Source: SXZD01 sp034680345
GTDB lineage: Bacteria > Pseudomonadota > Gammaproteobacteria > Burkholderiales > Burkholderiaceae_B
Assembly (NCBI GenBank): GCA_034680345.1
Contig: JAXISZ010000006.1
Coordinates: forward strand, 1-64,000
DNA length: 64,000 nt
Reading direction: 5' to 3'
In this document: one piece after another, positions 27,001 to 34,894 of the stretch
How the letters are laid out: the number at the start of each line of letters is the position of its first letter
How positions within the stretch are numbered: the stretch's first letter is position 1
Notes under the pieces: model-generated
What the model was told of the DNA's origin: nothing
Seen by the model: only the letters and a program-made list of their open reading frames with translations
The model's database searches: none
Position numbers and translations under genes: made by a program

Positions 27001-29923
27001 TCATTCAATTATCATTGTTGAACACCAGCTGGATATTATCCGTTGTGCGGATTGGGTAATTGATCTTGGTCCCGAGGCGGGCGAGGCTGGTGGTCAGTTG
27101 GTGTGTGCGGGTACTCCAAAAGCACTGATGGCAAACCAAGCAAGTCACACGGGTCGGGCTTTGGCCCGTTATATTAATACCATTGAAACGCCAGATGTAA
27201 CCTTCGGTGTTGCATTGGACACACCGTCAGAAGGTATTCCCTTACAAACTGCTGTGAGGCAGAAGCGAGGCTTTATTTCAGTTTTGAACGCGCGAGAAAA
27301 CAATTTGCGTGATGTCAGCTTAGATATACCGCACCAAAAAATGACCGTGATCACGGGGCCTTCAGGGTCAGGTAAAAGTACATTGGCCTTTGACATTATT
27401 TTTGCACAGGGGCAACAGCGTTACCTTGACAGTTTAAATGCCTATTGTCGGCAGTTTGTGCAGCCTGCGGCAAAGCCTGACGTAGACGCCATTTATGGAT
27501 TGGCACCTACAGTTGCTATTGCGCAGCGTACGTCGCGTGGCGGATTAAAAAGTACGGTAGCCACTGTTACAGAAATTTATCATTTCTTGCGTTTATTGTT
27601 TATTAAGCTCGGTGTACAGCATTGCCCAGATTGCCAGGTGCCTATAGCACCACAAACATTTGATGCCATTGTGGCGCAGTGCTTAAATGACTACAAGGGT
27701 AAGGCCATCACTGTTTTAGCGCCTTTGGTAATTGGGCGAAAAGGGGTTTACAACGAGATTGTTCAAAAAGCCAAGAATGGTGGCGTTGACCGCTTACGGG
27801 TGGATGGCGAGTATCGGGAGATTAATAACTGGGTTAAATTGGATAGATACAAAGAGCATCATATAGAGATGCCTGTAGATTACTTCAATGCGTTGCATGC
27901 CCGAGACGAAATCCGGTTGAGGCAAACCTTATTATCAGCCTTAAGTTTTGCAAAGGGTTTTGTGATGATTGATTGTGCGGGGACAACGCAATTTTTTTCT
28001 ACCCAATGCGCTTGCCCGAAATGCGCTCGCAGTTTTCCGCCATTGGACCCGCGTTTACTTTCTTACAATAGCAAATATGGTTGGTGTTCTAAATGTATGG
28101 GCACGGGTACGGCTCATTTTGCTTCTGCAGATGCAAACAACAGCAGCGAGGAATTTGCATATTTAGATATGTCGGTTGGTGTTGAGGCGGATCACCAGTT
28201 AATCGATGCCATCGTGTGTGGTTTATGCGATGGGCAGCGCTTGAATGAAACCGCCTTGTCTGTTTTATTTCAGTCACAATCCATTGCGCAGGTGGCGGCG
28301 CAAACAGTAGAACAGGCCCTTTTTTGGTTGGCTGGGTTAAAACTTGAAGGGCGTGAGCAAGACATTGCGCAAGACATTGTGCAGGAAATGGCGCATCGTT
28401 TGTCTTTTTTACAGCGTGTTGGGTTAAGTTATTTAAAATTAGACCGTTCAGTACCTACTTTATCCGGTGGGGAGGCACAAAGAATTCGTTTAGCTGCGCA
28501 GTTGGGTAGTCATTTAACAGGGGTATGTTATGTGTTGGACGAACCTACTATTGGTTTACATACCCGAGATAATCAGCGTTTACTATTGGCGCTTACAGAA
28601 TTACAGGCCAAGGGCAATACCTTGTTGGTGGTTGAACATGATGAGGACACCATTTGCAGCGCTGATGTGTTGGTGGATATGGGCCCTGGCGCAGGGGTTC
28701 GAGGTGGGTTAGTGACTGCCCAAGGGAGCGTGGCAGAGGTCACTGCAAATACAAACTCACTGACGGGCCGGTATTTGTCTCGCCCCATTTCCGTGTTGGC
28801 TCAGCCTCGTCGCCCAGTGCTGGCTGATACCTCAGCATTGTGGGTGCGCAAGGCAAATTTGCACAATTTACAGGGGGTTGATGTTCGTATACCTTTGGGC
28901 CGTTGGGTTGCAATCACTGGTGTTTCTGGTTCGGGCAAGTCAACCTTGGCAAGAGAGGTTTTGTTAAAGAATTTGCAGCTGGTTTTTTCTGGACAGTTAA
29001 AACCAACATCTTGGCATGGTTGTGCGGGTATTGAAGGTTTTCAAGCGATTGGCCGCGTATTAGAAGTGGACCAAACTCCGATAGGGCGCACTCCGCGTTC
29101 GTGTTTAGCAACTTACATTGGTTTTTGGGACACCATAAGACAACTGATGGCCGATACCTTAGAGGCGGGTATGCGCGGCTATGCGGCCAGTCGGTTTTCC
29201 TTTAACACAGGCGCGGGGCGCTGTTCGGTGTGTGAGGGGCAGGGCTTGCAGACGGTAGAAATGAATTTTCTGCCGGATGTGAAAGTGGTTTGCCAAGCGT
29301 GTAACGGACAACGATTTAATCTAGAAACATTGCAGGTGCGTTGGCGTGGTAAAAATGTGGCTGAAATATTGGCGATGAGTGTAGACGAGGCTGTGGTTTT
29401 TTTTCAAGCGCATCCTAGCATTGCAGCACCTTTACAATTGTTGCAAGACGTGGGCTTGGGTTATATTACTTTGGGTCAGCCTAGCCCTACATTGTCGGGC
29501 GGTGAGGCGCAGCGCATCAAACTAGTGGCTGAGTTGTCTAAGGTGCGTATTTTTACTGAAGTGATTCAAAACAGCCAGGCTCAACTAGCACCCCTCCCGC
29601 GCTTGCGGCAACGGCATACACAGGCATTACCTACTTTATATGTTTTGGATGAACCCACGGTGGGTTTGCATATGAGCGATGTTGAAAAATTAATTGCGGT
29701 ATTGCATCGGTTGGTGGATGCTGGGCATACGGTGTTAACCATAGAGCATGACCTCGATTTAATTGCACAAGTTGATTGGGTGATTGATCTGGGGCCAGAT
29801 GGTGGCATTGATGGCGGTCGGCTGGTGGCGCAAGCTGCGCCTGCGGTATTAGCAAAAAAACCTGAGCAATCGCATACTGCCAAGGCGTTGGCTGATTTAT
29901 ATCAGCGTCGCTTAAGTGTTTAA
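24053..29923 (+). CDS. uvrA: Fused double-length UvrA-type excinuclease ATPase
   Basis: UvrA finds bulky DNA lesions for the UvrBC nuclease. A normal UvrA is about 940 residues; this frame is 1956 and holds two UvrA units head to tail. Four P-loops are intact: GLSGSGKSALVFDT (about residue 69), GVSGSGKSTLIQDV (about 725), GPSGSGKSTLAFDI (about 1102) and GVSGSGKSTLAREV (about 1622), each followed by its own LSGGE-x-QR signature and a DEP-x-GLH Walker B. UvrA zinc-module cysteines occur in both halves (CPGCGGNGYEHVEMQF, CSVCEGQGLQTVEMNF). From memory, such fused proteins are annotated in some Burkholderiales beside a normal uvrA. The start is GTG at 24053. Confidence 0.9.
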   Translation: MSDIPLAKSSLSSSSKHKLTKCKTAGQQFTEQQPTSDNIRIRGARQHNLKNISLEIQRDAITVVTGLSGSGKSALVFDTLYAQGQRRYVETFSPYARQFLDRMDKPEVDAIENLPPAIAINQNNSIRTSRSTVGTMTEINDYLKLLFARAAQLYCWQCAQEVKVDTPVTIAQNLCDKAQQAGNPRLVVTFPLAVPKAFTAEEVLAYLNAQGYTRVHSQQLQDAPLPESEDNISGGNNSGALKRRKKASTQVDQVLVLNVVQDRFRAGAVEQTRLIQALEAALMRGQNRLDIQVLDEQGETQAVWRYSAGLHCAPCNLAYSAASPAHFSFNSAIGACGVCRGFGRIIGIDYGLVVPDEHKTLAQGAIKPWQTPSFQSCQDQLLAFAKKRGVPIDVPWRSLSVDHRNWVVAGDEQFDGHWEGQYFYGLARFFQWLESRTYKMHVRVLLSKYRAYTACETCLGARLKTEGLLWRLGGGQVGVAAGSSAVDLGRYQRFRPNGVAWSHMQVQSLPGVSIHDLMLAPIAQVAHFFDNFHLSGALGRVTEHILIQLRSRLSYLTRVGLGYLNLDRQSRTLSGGELQRIQLTTALGSALVNTLFVLDEPSVGLHPRDVDYVVQAMHALKAVGNTLVVVEHDPQIMLTADRLIDMGPGPGQTGGQIVFDGTAQAARFSAGLTGQYLSGRKCIAMQRPMLGVDDTTAFIELKGITANNLKNIDVRFPLQRLVLVTGVSGSGKSTLIQDVLVPAIGKAKGEPSQTPGAFSGLFGDELIEAVVFVDQSTIGKTTRSNPASYVGAFDALRKLFSKTDLAKELEYSAGFFSFNSGDGRCPGCGGNGYEHVEMQFLADVYLRCGQCNGSRYRADVLEVTLQRQDRLLNIADVLELSITEALELFAQDTEVLSGLQALQTVGLGYIKLGQPVPTLSGGEAQRLKLAGFLAQAATAAKAAKRQKKAQLGILFVFDEPSTGLHFDDIAKLMGAFDALLAAGHSIIIVEHQLDIIRCADWVIDLGPEAGEAGGQLVCAGTPKALMANQASHTGRALARYINTIETPDVTFGVALDTPSEGIPLQTAVRQKRGFISVLNARENNLRDVSLDIPHQKMTVITGPSGSGKSTLAFDIIFAQGQQRYLDSLNAYCRQFVQPAAKPDVDAIYGLAPTVAIAQRTSRGGLKSTVATVTEIYHFLRLLFIKLGVQHCPDCQVPIAPQTFDAIVAQCLNDYKGKAITVLAPLVIGRKGVYNEIVQKAKNGGVDRLRVDGEYREINNWVKLDRYKEHHIEMPVDYFNALHARDEIRLRQTLLSALSFAKGFVMIDCAGTTQFFSTQCACPKCARSFPPLDPRLLSYNSKYGWCSKCMGTGTAHFASADANNSSEEFAYLDMSVGVEADHQLIDAIVCGLCDGQRLNETALSVLFQSQSIAQVAAQTVEQALFWLAGLKLEGREQDIAQDIVQEMAHRLSFLQRVGLSYLKLDRSVPTLSGGEAQRIRLAAQLGSHLTGVCYVLDEPTIGLHTRDNQRLLLALTELQAKGNTLLVVEHDEDTICSADVLVDMGPGAGVRGGLVTAQGSVAEVTANTNSLTGRYLSRPISVLAQPRRPVLADTSALWVRKANLHNLQGVDVRIPLGRWVAITGVSGSGKSTLAREVLLKNLQLVFSGQLKPTSWHGCAGIEGFQAIGRVLEVDQTPIGRTPRSCLATYIGFWDTIRQLMADTLEAGMRGYAASRFSFNTGAGRCSVCEGQGLQTVEMNFLPDVKVVCQACNGQRFNLETLQVRWRGKNVAEILAMSVDEAVVFFQAHPSIAAPLQLLQDVGLGYITLGQPSPTLSGGEAQRIKLVAELSKVRIFTEVIQNSQAQLAPLPRLRQRHTQALPTLYVLDEPTVGLHMSDVEKLIAVLHRLVDAGHTVLTIEHDLDLIAQVDWVIDLGPDGGIDGGRLVAQAAPAVLAKKPEQSHTAKALADLYQRRLSV

Positions 29924-30006
29924 CTGCTTAACTGCCTAGGTGGTTTAGTGGTTTTGTGCTTTGGTGGTTTGATCTTTAATTTAATTAAAAAGGAAGAAAA
30001 AAGCGT

Positions 30007-30508
30007 ATGGGTGTTAAAGTTTATGGATCGGCAACAAGTCCGTTTGTTCGTAAAGTTCGTATTCTATTGATTGAAAAAACATTGTTCATGAATGGATACA
30101 AGATGATATTTGGTCTGCAGAAACAAAAGTAGCGCAGTTTAACCCGTTGGTTAAGGTGCCAATTTTGCAACTGGATGAAGGTAGGGTTTTATACGATTCA
30201 AGATTGATTTCTGAAGCTTTAGACAGCATCTACTCAGAATTACCTATTATGCCTTTGAGTGGTGAGGCGAGAATTGCTGTGCGTTTAACGGAGGTGCTGG
30301 GCGATGGCATTAAAAACAACAGATACAAAGTGAAACAGGGTTTTTACATGGTGAATTTAGTGTGGCTGATGCTAGTGTTGGCGCAGCCCTAGGCTATGTT
30401 TACTTACGTATACCAGAACATCCTTGGCCTCAGCTGCACCCTCAATTATTACAATACATCAGCTGTTTAGATGAGCGTCTTAGTTTTGCTTTAACGCGCC
30501 CATCTTGA
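30007..30508 (+). pseudogene. Glutathione S-transferase, decayed
   Basis: Pieces of one GST-like protein occur in order in different frames. The N-terminus MGVKVYGSATSPFVRKVRIL is in the first frame. A frameshift near 30080-30090 moves the reading to EWIQDDIWSAETKVAQFNPL, then VKVPILQLDEGRVLYDSRLI. After VLGDGIKN a stretch expected in GSTs is missing. A further frameshift near 30350 leads to EFSVADASVGAALGYVYLRI, PEHPWPQLHPQ and a TGA at 30506-30508. At least two frame changes plus an internal deletion rule out a working enzyme. A good ribosome binding site (AAGGAAG) still precedes the ATG at 30007. Confidence 0.88.
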
Positions 30509-30515
30509 ATAATCT

Positions 30516-30803
30516 TTAATCTTGGGTCAACAAGTCTAAGTTGCTGCATCGAGTGGTTAAGCCACAATCTAGATGAACAACATACGGGTATAAATGCCCT
30601 GGCCAACGTCCATAATTGGCAATATTAATAGCGATAACGGTACCCGGTTCATTTAGGTAAGTTACCTTTTGCCCTGGTTTGATTGTTCGATTGTTCATTG
30701 ATGGTCGATGCAGGCGTGCCAACATCAAGTTGACGCGGTGCTGGTGTTCATCATAATTTGTGCAATCTTGAGCTTGATTGTCAAAAGCGAGCCATAAAGA
30801 CAT
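30516..30803 (-). CDS. Small protein of unknown function
   Basis: A 95-residue protein with no recognised family. A very strong ribosome binding site, AAAGGAGGTG, lies 5 bases before the ATG at 30803, which argues that it is translated. There is no signal peptide or membrane segment. The second half (PGQKVTYLNEPGTVIAINIA, then HLYPYVVHLDCGLT) looks like a small beta-barrel: G-x-KV-x-Y, a Gly/Val-rich turn and alternating hydrophobics, as in SH3-like or KOW-like folds, but this is only a resemblance. It is divergent from murI, with an inverted repeat between them, and ends 7 bases from the GST relic. Confidence 0.6.
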   Translation of the reverse strand: MSLWLAFDNQAQDCTNYDEHQHRVNLMLARLHRPSMNNRTIKPGQKVTYLNEPGTVIAINIANYGRWPGHLYPYVVHLDCGLTTRCSNLDLLTQD

Positions 30804-30875
30804 GGCGGCACCTCCTTTCGTTGAGTTTATTTTGGGGGCGCTAGGCGTAAAAGTGTAACCCCTTTTAGGGGATGG

Positions 30876-30902
30876 GGATAAAAACCATATCGGTTTTTAT
30901 CC
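30876..30902. promoter_or_regulatory. 11-bp perfect inverted repeat between the unknown gene and murI
   Basis: GGATAAAAACC (30876-30886), a 5-base loop ATATC, then GGTTTTTATCC (30892-30902). It sits 35 bases before the murI ATG and about 75 bases from the divergent start at 30803. TTACAAT (30904-30910) just downstream could be a -10 element for murI, so the palindrome would cover the -35 region, as an operator does. It could also act as a hairpin in RNA. The function is inferred from position only. Confidence 0.5.
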
Positions 30903-30936
30903 GTTACAATCGACGGTGCAATACTCATAAAAACCC

Positions 30937-31797
30937 ATGATCATGTCTATTTCACAAGTGCCAGTTGCAGTATTACAGCGTTCGCCAATTGTTGTTTTTG
31001 ACTCGGGTGTGGGTGGGTTATCGGTATTAAAATATTTATTACATACCTTACCTGACGAAAAATTTCTGTATTTTGCAGACGCCGCTTGGGTGCCTTATGG
31101 TGAAAAGCCAACACAGCAGGTTATCGAGCGCAGTTTAACGTTCGCTAATCTTGCGTTTAATCAATATCGGGCCAAGGCATTTGTAGTGGCTTGCAACACA
31201 GCCACTGCAGCGGCCATACAATTGCTGCGAGATCAATATCCTCAAAATATTATTGTGGGTGTAGAGCCTGCTTTAAAGCCGGCTATTGGATTGACACGGA
31301 CTGGGGTTATTGGTGTTTTGGCTACAGCCAATACTTTGGCAAGTGAAAAATTTCAGCGTTTGATCAATCAATTTGAAAATCATTGTCAGGTATTGCTTCA
31401 ACCGTGTTTTGGGTTGGCTGAGCAAATAGAGGCCGGTGATTTATCTAGCGAGTATTTGCAAGCGCTCATTAGACAATACGTTAAACAATTAATTGAATGT
31501 GGTGCTGATGTTTTGGTGTTGGGGTGTACGCATTATCCGTTTGTGGCGTCGTTAATTAGCCGTTTTGCTGGTGATCGGGTTTGTGTTCTAGAAAGTGGTG
31601 CAGCTGTTGCAAAAGAAACCAAACGTCGAATAGTGCTTGAAAATCTTTGTCATTTTCGGCTGCAAAAAAATCAAGCTCAAACAGATCGAGTTCAAGCATT
31701 CACCACGGGTGATCCTGAGTCTTTACAGCGGGCTTTTGAGCAATTATTAGGTATGCGGGGGGTGGCTTGTTTGAAAGAGCGCTGCATGTTAATATAA
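30937..31797 (+). CDS. murI: Glutamate racemase
   Basis: MurI makes D-glutamate for peptidoglycan. The 286-residue length fits the family. Motifs: VFDSGVGGLSVLKYLLHTLP with the first-acid region, YFADAAWVPYG, VACNTATAAAIQLLRDQYP with the first catalytic Cys, GVIGVLATANTLASEKF, and VLGCTHYPF with the second catalytic Cys and following His. The start at 30937 is taken; a second ATG at 30943 (MSISQ) is equally possible. rpsU follows after 89 bases. Confidence 0.97.
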   Translation: MIMSISQVPVAVLQRSPIVVFDSGVGGLSVLKYLLHTLPDEKFLYFADAAWVPYGEKPTQQVIERSLTFANLAFNQYRAKAFVVACNTATAAAIQLLRDQYPQNIIVGVEPALKPAIGLTRTGVIGVLATANTLASEKFQRLINQFENHCQVLLQPCFGLAEQIEAGDLSSEYLQALIRQYVKQLIECGADVLVLGCTHYPFVASLISRFAGDRVCVLESGAAVAKETKRRIVLENLCHFRLQKNQAQTDRVQAFTTGDPESLQRAFEQLLGMRGVACLKERCMLI

Positions 31798-31886
31798 TTG
31801 AGTTTGTCGGAACGTTGTAAAACGTTTTACTGCTTTTATTTTTTGTTTTTTATTTGTTTCATTATTCATTAATTTAGTGGAATCGC

Positions 31887-32099
31887 ATGCCAACCATTCG
31901 TGTTAAAGAAAACGAGCCATTTGAAGTTGCTCTACGTCGCTTCAAGCGCACCATAGAAAAAACTGGATTACTTACTGAGCTTCGCGCGCGTGAGTTTTAC
32001 GAAAAACCAACCACGGAGCGTAAGCGTTTAAAAGCTGCGGCTGTTAAGCGGCACTTTAAGCGTTTGCGTGGTCAGATGCTTCCTAAAAAAATGTATTAA
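31887..32099 (+). CDS. rpsU: 30S ribosomal protein bS21
   Basis: A 70-residue basic protein matching bS21: [20 protein letters not shown] at the start, [20 protein letters not shown] in the middle and KKMY at the end. bS21 helps the small subunit pair with Shine-Dalgarno sequences. It heads the conserved rpsU-yqeY-dnaG-rpoD macromolecular synthesis cluster, present here in full. Confidence 0.98.
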   Translation: MPTIRVKENEPFEVALRRFKRTIEKTGLLTELRAREFYEKPTTERKRLKAAAVKRHFKRLRGQMLPKKMY

Positions 32100-32132
32100 T
32101 TTTAAAACTACATATTCCTTTTAGGTAAGTTC

Positions 32133-32588
32133 ATGTCTTTAAAGTTACGCATCAGCGACGATATTAAAACCGCTATGAAAGCCAAAGACACCCAAAAATT
32201 GGGGGTTTTGCGTATGCTTTCTGCTGCCATAAAGCAGCGGGAAGTTGACGAGCGAATTGAGTTAACAGACGCTGATGTGCTTTCGTTGGTTGAAAAACAA
32301 ATTAAATTGCGCAAAGAAGCGGCAACTCAGTTTGAGTTAGGTGGGCGTTTAGACTCTGCCGAAGCTGAAAAACAAGAAGCCGCAATTCTCTTGGCCTATC
32401 TTCCTCAACCTTTGACTGTTGAAGAAGTGAGCAACTTAATTGCGGCCTCTTTGCTTGAAGTGGTTGCTCAAGGACCACAAGACATGGGTAAAGTCATTGC
32501 TTGCTTAAAGCCAAAAGTGTCTGGGCGTGTTGACATGAGCGCCTTGTCACAACAGGTTAAACTGGCATTGAGCCGTCTTTCTGCATAA
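32133..32588 (+). CDS. yqeY: GatB/YqeY domain protein
   Basis: A 151-residue protein of the YqeY family: MSLKLRISDDIKTAMKAKDT, LGVLRMLSAAIKQREVDER, EKQEAAILLAYLPQPLT and, near the end, KPKVSGRVDMSALSQQVK. The domain also occurs at the tail of GatB in the tRNA-dependent amidotransferase, where it is thought to touch tRNA; the stand-alone protein's role is not established. It lies between rpsU and dnaG, its usual place. Confidence 0.93.
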   Translation: MSLKLRISDDIKTAMKAKDTQKLGVLRMLSAAIKQREVDERIELTDADVLSLVEKQIKLRKEAATQFELGGRLDSAEAEKQEAAILLAYLPQPLTVEEVSNLIAASLLEVVAQGPQDMGKVIACLKPKVSGRVDMSALSQQVKLALSRLSA

Positions 32589-32640
32589 CTTAATCATTAA
32601 TAAGCTTGATTTGTTTGCTTGGCTTAATTGTTCTTTAATT

Positions 32641-32667
32641 GCCTTAATTGCCTTATTTGCCTTATTT
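32641..32667. repeat. 9-bp tandem repeat, three copies
   Basis: GCCTTAATT, GCCTTATTT and GCCTTATTT stand in tandem between yqeY and dnaG, with a degenerate copy (TTCTTTAATT) just before. The copies differ at one position, so the array is a short imperfect microsatellite-like tract. It is non-coding. No function is evident. Confidence 0.7.
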
Positions 32668-32755
32668 GGTCTGAGTGTTTTAATCGGCTCGTTGCGTGCG
32701 CCTTGTGTAGATGTTTTTAATGATTTAATAATCTTTGGTGCGTGTTGAGTTACCT

Positions 32756-34576
32756 ATGATTCCACAAGCCTTTGTACAAAACTTATTAGATCGGATTGAC
32801 ATTACTGATATTGTGGGCCGTTATGTTCAGTTAAAACGAGCTGGCGCCAATTTAAGTGGGTTATGTCCATTTCATCGGGAAAAAACGCCGTCATTTTCGG
32901 TTAGTCCGGCCAAACAGTTTTACCATTGTTTTGGATGTGGTGCGCATGGCACAGCGCTTAGTTTTGTTATGGAGCATTTGGGTTTGTCTTTTCCTGATGC
33001 CGTAGAGCAGTTGGCTTCTGAGGTTGGCTTAAAAGTTCCGCAAGAAAACGACCCGAAACCAGACAACTTGCAAAAATCGCAACAAATATTGCTGTCGGAC
33101 CGAATGCAGGCTGCGCAGGGTTTTTATCAAAGTTCTTTGCGTCGGTATCCTCAGGCCATTGAATATTTAAAGGGTCGGGGGTTGACGGGACAATTGGCTA
33201 AAAAATTTGGTTTAGGTTTTGCGCCGTCTGGTTATCAGGCTTTGGCCACAGTGTTTGCTGATTACCAACATACGCAAGACCTATTGGATTGCGGTTTAGT
33301 AATAGCTTCGCAGCCTGAAGAAAATAAACCAGCCCATCGTTATGACCGTTTTCGTGAACGCATTATGTTTCCCATTCGAAATGTTCGCGGACAAACCATT
33401 GGTTTTGGTGGGCGCGTTATGGGTGTTGGTGAGCCCAAATATTTAAACTCTCCTGAAACCCCTTTGTTTTCTAAAGGCCAAGAACTCTATGGTTTGTTTG
33501 AGGCGCGCACTGCCATACGCTCACAAGGTGCTGTGATTGTTACTGAGGGGTATATGGATGTACTTGCGTTGGTACAATGGGGTTTTGAAAACACAGTGGC
33601 CACTTTGGGTACAGCCTTGACGGCTCAGCACATACAAAAATTATTTCGGCAAACACAGCGGGTGGTTTTTAGTTTTGATGGCGATAATGCTGGCCGTAAG
33701 GCGGCATGGCGAGCTTTAGAGGCCAGCTTACCATATGCTGGGGATCAAAGGCGCATCGAATTTTTATTTTTACCGGCTCAGCATGACCCTGATTCCTATA
33801 TTCGAGAGCAGGGCGCACAAGCGTTTGCAATGGCCTTGGAGGGGGCCATGCCATTATCGGCTTATTTAATGCAGGAGGTGGCAAAGCAGCACCCTTTAGG
33901 TCAAGTTGAAGGTCGCGCGGCTGCAATTGCAATGTTGCGTCCTTTGGTGGGGCAGATTCCGGTGGGGGCGTATCGTTTAGCTTTGGTAAAAACCTTGGCG
34001 CAGCAGCTAGACGTTACGCCAGCAGAGCTTGAGCAGCAGCTTGGTTTATTGGTAAAGGGGCAGCAGTCAAGTGCGCATAGTCCAGGGAAAAAGTCACGCT
34101 TAGGTCAGGCTCGCGCTGTTAGTCGCGCTAATTTACACGATGCGGAGCAGCGTTTGGCGGCTGTGTTGCTCAATGCGCCGCAATGGGCTGCGCTTTGTGC
34201 AGACCTAAAGTTATGTTTTGCTTCCAGTATGGCGCAGTTAACTGTATCTAGGCGCTCGCTTGTGGTGGTGTTGGACGCTTTGTTTATGCAGAATCAAGGT
34301 AAAGCCTCTGTGGCGGGGTTACTTGAACACTTTCGAGGCACAGTGCATGAGGTTTGGGTGGATGCTGCCATGCGTTTATCGTTAACCTTAGATAGTCAGT
34401 TAGACAGTGAAGCAGAAGTTGTGTCTTTGGTGTATCAATGTTTGGATGGCTGGCTTAACGATGAAATTCATGCGGTGGTTGCCACAGGTTTAAAAGATCA
34501 AACCATGCGCGATTATTACCGAGACTTAAATGAAAAGCGCTTGAATTTAAAACAAATCAGAGTTTCTACGGTATAA
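32756..34576 (+). CDS. dnaG: DNA primase
   Basis: DnaG makes RNA primers for replication. I place the start at ATG 32756 (MIPQAFVQNLLDRIDI), where related primases begin, rather than the in-frame TTG at 32735; this gives 606 residues. The zinc-binding domain shows CPFHREKTPSFSVSPAKQFY then HCFGCGAHG (CHCC ligands). The TOPRIM domain has VTEGYMDVLALVQWG and SFDGDNAGRKAAWRAL, with metal-binding Glu and Asp. The C-terminal helicase-binding part is divergent. yqeY lies upstream and rpoD downstream. Confidence 0.97.
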   Translation: MIPQAFVQNLLDRIDITDIVGRYVQLKRAGANLSGLCPFHREKTPSFSVSPAKQFYHCFGCGAHGTALSFVMEHLGLSFPDAVEQLASEVGLKVPQENDPKPDNLQKSQQILLSDRMQAAQGFYQSSLRRYPQAIEYLKGRGLTGQLAKKFGLGFAPSGYQALATVFADYQHTQDLLDCGLVIASQPEENKPAHRYDRFRERIMFPIRNVRGQTIGFGGRVMGVGEPKYLNSPETPLFSKGQELYGLFEARTAIRSQGAVIVTEGYMDVLALVQWGFENTVATLGTALTAQHIQKLFRQTQRVVFSFDGDNAGRKAAWRALEASLPYAGDQRRIEFLFLPAQHDPDSYIREQGAQAFAMALEGAMPLSAYLMQEVAKQHPLGQVEGRAAAIAMLRPLVGQIPVGAYRLALVKTLAQQLDVTPAELEQQLGLLVKGQQSSAHSPGKKSRLGQARAVSRANLHDAEQRLAAVLLNAPQWAALCADLKLCFASSMAQLTVSRRSLVVVLDALFMQNQGKASVAGLLEHFRGTVHEVWVDAAMRLSLTLDSQLDSEAEVVSLVYQCLDGWLNDEIHAVVATGLKDQTMRDYYRDLNEKRLNLKQIRVSTV

Positions 34577-34894
34577 TGCGAGGCTTGATTTAGCCAAATT
34601 AAGACACAGGTGCAAACTAAATTTTAGTTACAGTCAGGGTTGTTGTGGTTATGGTTGTTGTAGTTAGATTTAAAGTTAAGGTTGGTTAAAATATTAACCT
34701 TCCTATTTTTTGTTTTTTTGTACGGGTATTATTTACAGAAGTTGCTTATTTTTTAATTAATTCAAATAGGTTTCAAGTTTCAGGTATGTGTAAAGCATGT
34801 ATGGCTTGTCAACTTGTTATGAACTGATATGAACAGGTGCTCAAAGTTAATACTTACATTGTGTTTGTAACCTTTGCAATATAAGGTATTTTAT
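34577..34894. other. Leader region before rpoD
   Basis: 318 bases without a gene. A small hairpin, GGTTAA-AATA-TTAACC (34684-34699), followed by a T-rich stretch (TTTTTTGTTTTTTT) could end dnaG transcription. Further on, TTGTCA near 34807 and TATGAA- or TGATAT-like hexamers about 16-17 bases later could form a promoter, but the match is ordinary. The region probably carries the separate rpoD promoter and untranslated leader. Confidence 0.45.
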
